DNA from: CAIXSC01 sp046349935
Lineage (GTDB): Bacteria; Planctomycetota; Planctomycetia; Pirellulales; Pirellulaceae
DNA length: 64,000 nucleotides
Assembly (NCBI GenBank): GCA_046349935.1
Contig: JAXMBK010000006.1
Span: 248,001-312,000, forward strand
Direction of reading: 5' to 3'
A program made the translations under genes and the position numbers. This document shows, in pieces, positions 17,188-25,060 of this stretch (positions are counted from its first letter, which is position 1; each line of letters opens with the position of its first letter). Below the pieces are notes generated by a model. It ran no database searches. It was not told the origin of the DNA and saw only the letters and a list, made by a program, of their open reading frames with translations.

Positions 17188-17577
17188 ATGAACTCATGGC
17201 CCCGAAATGAACAGAACAATCCGTCCGCCCGCTGCGAGGCGACTCGCGCCGAGGTGTTCACGCCGCGCATCGACATTGTGGAAACCGACGCCGAATTGGT
17301 GCTGTACGCCGACCTGCCGGGCGTCGCGCCGGAGAATCTGGATGTGCGGTACGAGGACGGCCGACTGACGTTGGAAGGCCGAGTCAGTCCGCGGCAGTCG
17401 GACGTGCGCTACGGCGTGCGGGAGTATGGCGTCGGCAATTTCCAGCGTTCGTTTGCGATCGGCGAGTCGATTGATGCGAGTCGGATTGCGGCCGAATTAA
17501 GTCGCGGGGTGCTGGTGTTGCACCTGCCCAAAGTGGAACGAGCCCAACCGCGACGGATTCCGGTTCAGACCCTGTAA
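17188..17577 (+). CDS. Small heat shock protein, Hsp20/alpha-crystallin family (second of a tandem pair)
   Basis: About 129 residues. ATG 17188 has the strong ribosome site GGAGAGGAG 9 bases upstream, so the longer open frame back to 17032 is ignored. The alpha-crystallin domain is complete: FTPRIDIVETDAELVLYADLPGV, a DGRLTLEGRV strand, the FQRSFAIGESID strand, and the ELSRGVLVLHLPK end with the conserved Gly-Val-Leu. Compared with its neighbour it has a shorter N-terminal arm, so the two probably differ in oligomer size or client range. A single promoter upstream of 16716 likely serves both. Confidence 0.93.
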   Translation: MNSWPRNEQNNPSARCEATRAEVFTPRIDIVETDAELVLYADLPGVAPENLDVRYEDGRLTLEGRVSPRQSDVRYGVREYGVGNFQRSFAIGESIDASRIAAELSRGVLVLHLPKVERAQPRRIPVQTL

Positions 17578-17745
17578 ATCGTCCCTCCGGCGTTTGGGTC
17601 GACGCCTTGCCCGAAAGGGGTCGGGGTGTTACGTTTGCCGAATTGTCCGGGAAGCGCGCGGATTGGTTCCAGGCGGGGCGCTTCCCGGGTCGTCACCGGC
17701 TCCGGCGTCGGCTTTCGTTATCGATTACCACTGGAATTGGCTTCC

Positions 17746-17847
17746 ATGGCGAGCTCCTTTTTCGGAATCTTGTTCCTGACACTGTTTCTATTCCTGCTGG
17801 TCGGCCTGACCGGTTGGGTTGTGTTTGGAACTGGAGATGAGAAGTAG
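17746..17847 (+). CDS. Very small membrane protein (33 residues)
   Basis: M-A-S-S-F-F-G-I then a strongly hydrophobic run rich in Leu and Phe, ending W-V-V-F-G-T-G-D-E-K: a single-span membrane peptide with a charged tail. It lies between the Hsp20 pair and malQ. The ribosome site is weak (CTGGAA). The composition (one clean transmembrane helix, short polar tail) is what real small membrane proteins look like, but chance cannot be excluded at this length. The frame is also open upstream, where the sequence is Arg/Gly-rich and not protein-like. Confidence 0.4.
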   Translation: MASSFFGILFLTLFLFLLVGLTGWVVFGTGDEK

Positions 17848-17962
17848 CTCGCAGCACGCTCCAGACGAAACGCAGTCCGGAACGCAAACTGGAATGCAAT
17901 CCGGGACGCAATCTGAAAACGGGCCGCGACGGACATTCAGGATGAACGCCGCATCATGGTGA
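17837..17962 (+). CDS. Possible 41-residue peptide with T-Q-x-G repeats, overlapping malQ start
   Basis: ATG 17837 opens a short frame whose stop (TGA 17960-17962) overlaps the malQ start codon region at 17956. The peptide contains E-T-Q-S-G-T-Q-T-G-M-Q-S-G-T-Q-S-E, from imperfect 12-base repeats at about 17870-17918. The overlap is typical of translational coupling, so it may serve as a leader for malQ even if the peptide has no function. It also overlaps the end of the 33-residue ORF by 11 bases. Low confidence as a gene. Confidence 0.25.
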   Translation: MRSSSQHAPDETQSGTQTGMQSGTQSENGPRRTFRMNAASW

Positions 17963-19455
17963 ACTGGCCGCGAGCAGCCGGAGTGCTGCTTCACATCAGC
18001 TCGTTGCCCAGCCCGCTCGGCAACGGCGACTTTGGTCCCGCCGCGTACGATTTCGTCGACTTCTTGCACGCCGGCAAGCAGCGATACTGGCAGACGCTGC
18101 CGCTGGTCCCCGCCGCCAAAGGGGACTCCCCCTACACCAGCTACTCGGCGTTCGCCGGCAACCCGTGGTTCATCAGCCCGCAGCGGCTGGTGGAAGAAGG
18201 TTTTCTGGATGCGGACGAGTGTCGTCGAGCGATCGCGGAAGCCGATGAGCAGGACGCGGACGCCTGCCGTCTGGCGCGACTGCGCCTACTCCAGCGTTCG
18301 GCCGCCACGTTCGCGGACGTCGCGACCTCGGAGCAATGGGCGGAGTTTGAACGGTTCGTCCAAGAAGAGCGAGTTTGGCTGGATGACTTCGCACTCTTTA
18401 CGGCCTTGGCCGAACGGCTGGGAACGGCGGAGTGGAATCGATGGCCCGAGCCGCTGAGCCGTCGCGATCCGGCGGCGCTCGCCGACGCTCGTCGCGAGTT
18501 GGCCGATGCGATTCAGTTCGTGCACTACTTGCAGTACCAGTTTGCCCGGCAATGGCGAGCGCTGCATGGCTATGCCCGTGATCGGCAAATCGCCATCTTC
18601 GGCGACATTCCCATTTTTGTCGCCTACGAAAGCGCCGACGTGTGGCAGCATCAAGCGCTGTTTCACCTCGACGACGCGGGACGACGAACGGTCGTCGCCG
18701 GCGTCCCGCCCGACTACTTCAGTGCGACCGGGCAGCTCTGGGGCAACCCGCTTTATCGTTGGGACGTCATGTCCCGCGACGGATTCGCCTGGTGGGTCGC
18801 ACGCCTGCGTCACAGCCTAGCGCTGTTCGATCTCATTCGGCTCGATCACTTCCGCGGTTTCGAGGCGTATTGGGAAGTTCCAGCTAGCGCCGAGACGGCC
18901 GTCGAAGGGAAATGGGTGCCTGGCCCGGGCCGCACGTTTTTCGAAGTCGTCGAAAAGCAACTGGGAGCGTTGCCGCTGGTCGCCGAAGATTTGGGGTTGA
19001 TCACGCCCGCGGTGCTGGAATTGCGCGACGCCTGCCATTTCCCAGGCATGCGAGTCTTTCAATTTGGGTTCGACGACGACTATTTGGGCCAGTACCACCG
19101 TCCCCATTCGTACCCAGAACTGTCGATCGCTTACACGGGAACGCACGACAACGATACGGCCTGCGGCTGGTATCTGGCCAATGCTCACAGCGACGTCGGC
19201 CATCGCGTACGCTCGTACCTCGGCTGCGACGGAACGAACGTTCATTGGGACATGATCCGCGCCATCGGCAAGTCGGCCGCGACGGTCGTCATCTTCCCGC
19301 TGCAAGACCTGCTGGGGCTCGATTCCAGCGCGCGGATGAACGTGCCGGGCGTCGGCGCCGGCAACTGGCGCTGGCGCTACACGGCCGACCAACTCGCCCC
19401 CGCCCTCGCCGAACACCTGGCGTCAGTGACGGCCGAAGTAGGGCGCGCGTCGTAG
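17956..19455 (+). CDS. malQ: 4-alpha-glucanotransferase (amylomaltase, GH77)
   Basis: A 499-residue cytoplasmic enzyme that transfers maltooligosaccharide segments between glucans, used in glycogen or maltodextrin metabolism. The length and N-terminus (R-A-A-G-V-L-L-H-I-S-S-L-P-S-P-L-G) are typical of GH77. Catalytic residues can be placed: nucleophile Asp 297 in IRLDHFRGF, acid/base Glu 344 in LVAEDLG, and the third Asp 398 in TGTHDND. The PYTSYSAFAGNP stretch near the N-terminus is the usual substrate-loop motif. ATG 17956 overlaps a short upstream ORF. No other glycogen genes are in the window. Confidence 0.96.
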   Translation: MVNWPRAAGVLLHISSLPSPLGNGDFGPAAYDFVDFLHAGKQRYWQTLPLVPAAKGDSPYTSYSAFAGNPWFISPQRLVEEGFLDADECRRAIAEADEQDADACRLARLRLLQRSAATFADVATSEQWAEFERFVQEERVWLDDFALFTALAERLGTAEWNRWPEPLSRRDPAALADARRELADAIQFVHYLQYQFARQWRALHGYARDRQIAIFGDIPIFVAYESADVWQHQALFHLDDAGRRTVVAGVPPDYFSATGQLWGNPLYRWDVMSRDGFAWWVARLRHSLALFDLIRLDHFRGFEAYWEVPASAETAVEGKWVPGPGRTFFEVVEKQLGALPLVAEDLGLITPAVLELRDACHFPGMRVFQFGFDDDYLGQYHRPHSYPELSIAYTGTHDNDTACGWYLANAHSDVGHRVRSYLGCDGTNVHWDMIRAIGKSAATVVIFPLQDLLGLDSSARMNVPGVGAGNWRWRYTADQLAPALAEHLASVTAEVGRAS

Positions 19456-19590
19456 GACTTGCGGGGCGCCGGTACGAGAAAACGTTCGACCTGATTTCGG
19501 AACTGCGCCACGTCTCGACCCGATCACCGAGTGGTTCGTAGATTCGCGGCGTCGGATCCGCCGTGTTGTTAAACTGGTTGTTGCGCCGAC

Positions 19591-19627
19591 ACCCCTCATC
19601 CCCTGCCCTTCTCCCCGCGGCGGGGAG
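19591..19627 (+). repeat. CCTC-rich repeat element with hairpin, copy 1
   Basis: ACCCCTCATCCCC followed by CTTCTCCCCGC and its complement GCGGGGAG, a hairpin of about 8 bp with almost no loop. A second, diverged copy lies at 19838. Confidence 0.5.
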
Positions 19628-19837
19628 AATATCCGGGAGCATCACAATCGTCTGTCGTTGCGCGAGTGTCGTTGCAAACAAAACGACGGCAGCTGTTGCA
19701 AGCACAACGACGACAGTGTTGCGCAGCGGGTCCGAGGTAAACGACAGTGCGTTGCGCAGCAATCACTCCCTGCGAATTCAAAGCGACGAACGAACAGAGT
19801 CCGGGTTTGCCAATCACTCCGAATTAACAGGTTTTTG

Positions 19838-19885
19838 CCCCTCACCCCGCCCCTCTCCCCGTCGCCCCGACGGGGAAGAGAGTGG
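19838..19885 (+). repeat. CCTC-rich repeat element with hairpin, copy 2
   Basis: CCCCTCACCCCGCCCC followed by CTCCCCGTC and GACGGGGAAGAG, again a short-loop hairpin. It ends directly beside the stop codon of the minus-strand gene at 19887. Confidence 0.5.
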
Positions 19886-19886
19886 A

Positions 19887-22800
19887 CTACCGATGCTTGC
19901 GGCTCGACGTCCACGAGTTGCTTGCAAAGACTTCGTCCACCGACGCGGCCGCCATTGCCGCGGCGGCCGCCGCGGCTGGGTTCGCGACGAGGCGCACGTT
20001 GTCGACGTTCGCATCTTCGTTCGCGTCGCTCACTAAACTGCGGAACCGCAGCTTGAACGCGCTGCTGGAAGCATACGGCGACAGGTCCACCGTCTCGCTC
20101 ACCCACTTGTCTTCAGGACTCACGTTGCCGCTCAAGCGACGGACGTCCAGCGTCCAGGTGACGCCGCCGTTGGTCGACACATCGAGCGCCAGATATTCCC
20201 CCGCGTCGAAGCCCGATTCGATGAGCCAGTCGAAGGTGAGCGTCGCGGTGCCTTGGCCGGCGAGCGACACGGAATTGGCGAGCGACAAGGTCGCGTTGCT
20301 GGCGAGCCCGTCGACTTCCGCGGAGCGCGTCCCCTGCGTCGCTCGTTGCGTCGAGCGGTACCAGTCGTTCTGCGCGTCCTCGACCCACAATCCATTCCAT
20401 TCGGCGACTTCAAAACTATCCTCGAACAGCACCACTTCGGCGGGGAGGTTCGCGACAGATACAAGCAGTTGATCGGTCGACGACGCTCCGTCCGCGTCAG
20501 TGACTCGCAGCCCGACCACATAGACGCCGGGGCTTGAAGCCAGGAAGCTCGTACTGACGCCCGTCGCGTCGTCATACTGACCGTCGGCGTCGAAGTCCCA
20601 CGCGTAGCTGGCAATATCGTTCCCCGGGTCGCTCGACCCCGCCGCGGACAAGGCTATCGGCTGTCCGGTAAAGCCCGACTGGTCGGCGCCCGCATTTGCC
20701 GTCGGCGCCACGTTCGCCACGTTGACGACGACGGTTGTCGTCGCGGACGCTCCGCGGTTGTCGGTCACCTGCAGACCGAGCGTACGGACGCCGCTGACCG
20801 TCGTCGTGAACGACGGCCCCACGCCCGTCGCGTCGTCGTAGGCGCCGTCGCCGTCAAAATCCCACGCGTAGCCGACGATCTGCCCGTCGGGGTCGGAGGA
20901 AAGTGCAGCCGTAAGTTGCACCGAACCGCCTTCGTTCATCGCGTAAGGGCCGCCGGCCTGGGCGACGGGCGACGCGTTGGGGCCGAGCGGAATGCCGGTG
21001 ATGCGTACGTTGTCGACGTTGGCGTCCTCGTCGGCGGCGCTCACGGTCGAGCGGAAGCGGACCTTGAGATTGCTCGACGCATACGGCGTCAAATCGACCG
21101 TCGTCGCGTGCCAGACGTTCTCGGGGCTCGAATTGCCGTTCAGTCGTCGCACATCCGGCGTCCACGAAGCGCCGCCATTGGTCGACACATCGAGCGAAAG
21201 GAACTCGCCCGCATCAAAGCCGCTCTCGATGAGCCAGTCGAAGGTCAACGTCACTTGCCCATAGTTCGAAGCATTGACGCCGGTCGCCATCGCCAGCGTG
21301 GCGTTGACCGCCGAACCATCGACTTCCGCCGAACGCGTCCCTTGCGTCGCACGCTGCGTCGACAAGTACCAGTCGTTTTGCGAGTCTTCCACCCACAGGC
21401 CGTTCCATTCGGCGACCTCAAAACTGTCCGCGAACAACACGATCGGCGCGTCGTTGTCTTCGTTTGCAATTGAGACGCTAGCGATCGGCAGCCCCGTATA
21501 ACTGGAATCGGAACTGCTTGAGGCGAGCGTCACTTCGAAGGACTGATCGCCGTCGACGAGGCTGTCGTCGACGCCCGCGACGACGACGGTCTGCGGCGTA
21601 CGCCAATTGGTCGGAGTGAAGACCAGCGAGTTCGTCGACAAGGCCCCCTCGCCGACATCGCTGACCGCCAGTTGGACCACGACGTCGCTGGCGGGCGGCG
21701 TGTCGAGGACGACTGAGAAAGCGGCCGTCCCGCCGTTTTCCGACGTGCGCAGGTCGGCCGCCGCGGTGACCGTCACGCCGGGGGCGAACGCCAGCCGCAG
21801 CAAGTAGGAATCGTAGGATCCAAGGTCGTTTCGGAAGATCTCGCCCGTAGGGGTCACGACGGCGTCGCTGAATTGGCCGGAGGCAAGGACGTTGCCGCGA
21901 ACGTCGAACGACAGATTGCGTACTACCGAAGTGGAATTCGTCGTGGGGAGCAGGACGGTGTCGAGAAGTTGACCATCGGCGGCCAGCCGCAGCACGAAGT
22001 CGGCGCCATCTCCCTGAGGTTGGAAGATCACTGTGCCGCTGGACGGATCGAGGTCGGTCGCTCCATACATCCGCCCGAGCATCCCGATTCGGCCCTGAGC
22101 GTCGATGTCTAAGTCGCCCAGCGAGAGCCGATCCGTGCTGGCGACTTGCCCGACATCCAAGAAAGTTCCATTCGCATCCCAGCGCGCGAGGAAGACGTCG
22201 TTGGCTCCGGCGCTGGTGATGCTGGGCGTGCCTGGACCGAAGTGGACGCTGTCGGCGAAGATCGATGCAACGTAGAGCGTCCCGTCAGGGGAGCGACTCA
22301 ATTTCTGAGTGGAACCGCTGGCGCCGTCGCCGAAGATCTGGCGGACCCAGACGACGTCCCCGGCGGGGGACAGCTTCACCAGGAACGCGTCTGCGCTTCC
22401 GACGCTGGTGAGCGTCTGTCCGCCGATTTGCGTCTCCCCGACGAAGTATCCGGTTAGGTAGAGGTTGCCGGCGTCGTCCATCTGCGGCGAGCGAGGGTTG
22501 TCGTTCCCGCTGCCGCCAAAGGTCGCCACGTTGCGGAAGGCGCCCGCGTTGGAGAATTTCGCGACAAAGACGTCGTTTCCGCCGGCGCTGGTGCGCGACG
22601 TCGTCCCGGCGCCCGGATCAAAGTCGACCGTCTCGGCGAAGACTCCGGTGACGACGATGTCGCCGGATGCATCGACCAGCGCCGCGACCGCCGTCTCGCT
22701 GCCGACGCCCCCCCAGCTTTTGGCCCACGCAAAATCGCCCTGGGCGCTGAAGCGAGCCAAGTATGCATCGTTGGAGCCGGCGTTGGCGAGCGTCGTCGAA

Positions 22801-24881
22801 CCAATCGTGAGCGGTCCCGTGGCGGAGCCTACGATGTAGACGTTTTCTTGATCGTCGAGCGCCACGCCGCCTGGAATCGTCGATCCCGATGCGACGCCGA
22901 ACGTCTGAATCCACAGGAGCGTTCCCGCGGGCGAATAGCGGGCGAGAAAGCTGCGAGTGGCCGTAGACGACAGGGAGTGTTGCACGTCCGATTCGGGCGC
23001 AAAATCGACTGTGCCGGTAAAGCTGCCGAGTGCGACGAATCCGCCGTCGGCCGTAGCCTGAATGTCCACGGTGTAAACGGTGGAGGGGCCGTCCAGTCCC
23101 ATGAGTTGCCGCGCCCATCCGGCTCGATCGTCGTCCGCATTGATTCCCAAAATGGGGCTCGAAGTCAGCGTGTCATACGCAGGATCGGTGCTCGCGGCCA
23201 TCAGCGTCACGGCGAACGCGGCGGGGCCATCGACGCTCGAGTCGTCCACGCCCTGGACGACGATGCCTTGCGGCAGATACCAGTTCGACGGCGTAAAGAC
23301 GAGCTGCGTCGGCGAGACGGTCGCCTCGTCGGCGGCGTCGACGCTTAGGTTGACCACCACATCGCTGGTCGGTCGGCTGTTCAAGCGCACGGTGGCGCTG
23401 TCGCTGGCGCCGGTCTCGCTGGTGAGCAGCCGACTCGGCGCGGCGACCGCGATGCTGGGCGTCGCCTGTTCGACCGTCAACGTGTATTGCCCTACCCGCC
23501 CATAGGCGCCCGTGCTGCGCACACGCAAATAGCGAGCGACGTTGGAGTCAAATACCAGTTCCGCGTCGGCGCTGTCGCCAGGATCGGCGGTCGCGACCAC
23601 ATTGCCGCCGGCATCGAGCAGGTCGATGACGGCGTCCAGGTTTTGTCCGAGCGCGGCGCCTTGGACCGACGCACGAAAGGCGCCGTCAAGACCGACAGGC
23701 AGACGCCACACGTCGACGTCCTGATTCACCCCGATCACGCCGGCGCCGCTGAGCGCCCCGCCGACGTCGGTTAGGTTGGACGCGGTCGCCGTCGTCCCGC
23801 CGTGATCGTCCGCGCGATATCCAAATCCGTTCGTAGAGCTAGCGAGAATCGCCAGTTCATCCTGCGGCGCGCCGAGTTCGTTATTCCAGTTGAGCCAGTA
23901 CTGATCCTCAAATCCGAGCGACGAGGCGTTCATGATGCCTTGCCAATCGTTCGCCAAGTCGAAGGCGTTGGGCACATGCCGCAGACCGAAGCTGTGCCCT
24001 GCTTCGTGCGAGGCGATGCTGCCGATCGTGCTCGCCGAACGATTCGCGCCCGTGGAGGTGACTGGAAACACATACGCGACGTTGGGGATCGACGTGGTAG
24101 TGAACGCATTGATGTACGCCATCCCCGCAATGCCCGTGCTGGCGTTCAGCACTTGGTGCGTGCCTCCGATCGCCAACCGCAAAGCGACTCCGTCTGCAGC
24201 GCCGGCCGGCGCTCCCGGCGCCAGTTGCGGCGGTTCGACGGTCGTCACGTTGATCTTGAGCGTGGCAAAATCCTCGGCCACGATCGCCCACACATCGTGA
24301 ATGAACGCCAATTCGTCGGCATTCAAGGTCGCGGGATCGCCGTCGCGGTCCAGCGGCGGAGAGACGACGTTGGAATAGCTTCCCCACACCGATTCGAAGT
24401 GGCCGTCGAAGTCGAGATAAATCGACGCCGTCGCCCCGGGCAAGCTGTTGAGCACCGGGACGACGAATCCCTCGCCGGCGGCAGCCAGAACGGCGGCGCC
24501 TCCGTCCCCCTCCGCATTCGCCGCCGCCAGATCGAGCTGTGGATCACAGATGTCCATCTCATCGTCGTGGTGGTCCAGGTGCTGCGATTCGGCTTCGCGG
24601 AGCAACCTCGCGAGTTCGTCTACGTCGTTTCCGGCGGAATGGACCAGATGGCTGAGGTCGTGATACCCGTCTGCGCGCTGCAGTTCGACGGTCCCCGCCG
24701 CGAGTTCCGCGAGATCAGGCGAGATCACGTCAGGCAACAGGTCCGCCGCCATCACGCGCCGCGCCTCCAGCGACTCCGCCCACAACGTGCGTAGCCGCCG
24801 ACGTTGGTGCGTGGAGCGCCGCACGGAGTGCTGAGAAAGGCGTCGAGTTGCGGGGGAGCCGGCGAAAGTGGTGGGACGCAT
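19887..24881 (-). CDS. Giant secreted multidomain protein with metzincin-type metallopeptidase, beta-propeller and PKD domains
   Basis: 1664 residues. A basic N-terminus leads to LEARRVMA (about residues 38-45), the planctomycete giant-exoprotein motif. A metallopeptidase region carries HEAGHSFGLRH (His 292, Glu 293, His 296, His 302), the HExxHxxGxxH zinc site of metzincins. There follow a domain ending in an R-Y-L-R-V-R-S strand, a Calx-beta-like unit (V-V-V-N-L-S-V-D then V-F-T-P-S-N-W), about 450 residues of SBBP-like propeller repeats (Y-S-P-A-G-T-L-L-W-I and D-D-Q-E-N-V-Y-I-V-G), a second Calx-like unit, a jelly-roll module, two PKD domains (Y-A-W-D-F-D-G-D-G) and a second copy of the jelly-roll module at the C-terminus. 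It is third in a sigma/kinase/exoprotein set, 179 bases after the kinase. Likely a surface or secreted protease that binds polymers; the substrate is unknown. Confidence 0.85.
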   Translation of the reverse strand: MRPTTFAGSPATRRLSQHSVRRSTHQRRRLRTLWAESLEARRVMAADLLPDVISPDLAELAAGTVELQRADGYHDLSHLVHSAGNDVDELARLLREAESQHLDHHDDEMDICDPQLDLAAANAEGDGGAAVLAAAGEGFVVPVLNSLPGATASIYLDFDGHFESVWGSYSNVVSPPLDRDGDPATLNADELAFIHDVWAIVAEDFATLKINVTTVEPPQLAPGAPAGAADGVALRLAIGGTHQVLNASTGIAGMAYINAFTTTSIPNVAYVFPVTSTGANRSASTIGSIASHEAGHSFGLRHVPNAFDLANDWQGIMNASSLGFEDQYWLNWNNELGAPQDELAILASSTNGFGYRADDHGGTTATASNLTDVGGALSGAGVIGVNQDVDVWRLPVGLDGAFRASVQGAALGQNLDAVIDLLDAGGNVVATADPGDSADAELVFDSNVARYLRVRSTGAYGRVGQYTLTVEQATPSIAVAAPSRLLTSETGASDSATVRLNSRPTSDVVVNLSVDAADEATVSPTQLVFTPSNWYLPQGIVVQGVDDSSVDGPAAFAVTLMAASTDPAYDTLTSSPILGINADDDRAGWARQLMGLDGPSTVYTVDIQATADGGFVALGSFTGTVDFAPESDVQHSLSSTATRSFLARYSPAGTLLWIQTFGVASGSTIPGGVALDDQENVYIVGSATGPLTIGSTTLANAGSNDAYLARFSAQGDFAWAKSWGGVGSETAVAALVDASGDIVVTGVFAETVDFDPGAGTTSRTSAGGNDVFVAKFSNAGAFRNVATFGGSGNDNPRSPQMDDAGNLYLTGYFVGETQIGGQTLTSVGSADAFLVKLSPAGDVVWVRQIFGDGASGSTQKLSRSPDGTLYVASIFADSVHFGPGTPSITSAGANDVFLARWDANGTFLDVGQVASTDRLSLGDLDIDAQGRIGMLGRMYGATDLDPSSGTVIFQPQGDGADFVLRLAADGQLLDTVLLPTTNSTSVVRNLSFDVRGNVLASGQFSDAVVTPTGEIFRNDLGSYDSYLLRLAFAPGVTVTAAADLRTSENGGTAAFSVVLDTPPASDVVVQLAVSDVGEGALSTNSLVFTPTNWRTPQTVVVAGVDDSLVDGDQSFEVTLASSSSDSSYTGLPIASVSIANEDNDAPIVLFADSFEVAEWNGLWVEDSQNDWYLSTQRATQGTRSAEVDGSAVNATLAMATGVNASNYGQVTLTFDWLIESGFDAGEFLSLDVSTNGGASWTPDVRRLNGNSSPENVWHATTVDLTPYASSNLKVRFRSTVSAADEDANVDNVRITGIPLGPNASPVAQAGGPYAMNEGGSVQLTAALSSDPDGQIVGYAWDFDGDGAYDDATGVGPSFTTTVSGVRTLGLQVTDNRGASATTTVVVNVANVAPTANAGADQSGFTGQPIALSAAGSSDPGNDIASYAWDFDADGQYDDATGVSTSFLASSPGVYVVGLRVTDADGASSTDQLLVSVANLPAEVVLFEDSFEVAEWNGLWVEDAQNDWYRSTQRATQGTRSAEVDGLASNATLSLANSVSLAGQGTATLTFDWLIESGFDAGEYLALDVSTNGGVTWTLDVRRLSGNVSPEDKWVSETVDLSPYASSSAFKLRFRSLVSDANEDANVDNVRLVANPAAAAAAAMAAASVDEVFASNSWTSSRKHR

Positions 24882-25060
24882 GGAAAGGCGACCTCAGGGG
24901 GATGGAGGTGGTGCATCACCGTGTTGTTCCGGCGTGCGTTCTCCAATCCATGCGTGAAGCGTCTGGATTGCGTCCCAAAATCTGCGGACGGGCCGCCGTA
25001 TGCTTCGTCTGTCGGTTTCACTCAAGCCAGAGGGTTCATACATCCGCTGGACTTGGCCGA

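Larger units (their letters stand above)
19456..19886. other. Intergenic region between convergent malQ and giant secreted protein
   Basis: About 430 bases with no convincing gene; short open frames here lack ribosome sites. It carries two copies of a CCTC-A/T-CCCC type element with GC hairpins (19591-19627 and 19838-19885). Between them the motif CGACAGT followed by a TTGCGCAGC stretch occurs twice (about 19712 and 19743). Because the flanking genes converge, these hairpins may serve as transcription stops, but they lack clear T-runs. Confidence 0.5.

Noticed and set aside
19563..20036. 157-codon plus-strand frame in the malQ downstream gap
   Set aside because: It runs into the antisense of the giant secreted gene and covers repeat elements.
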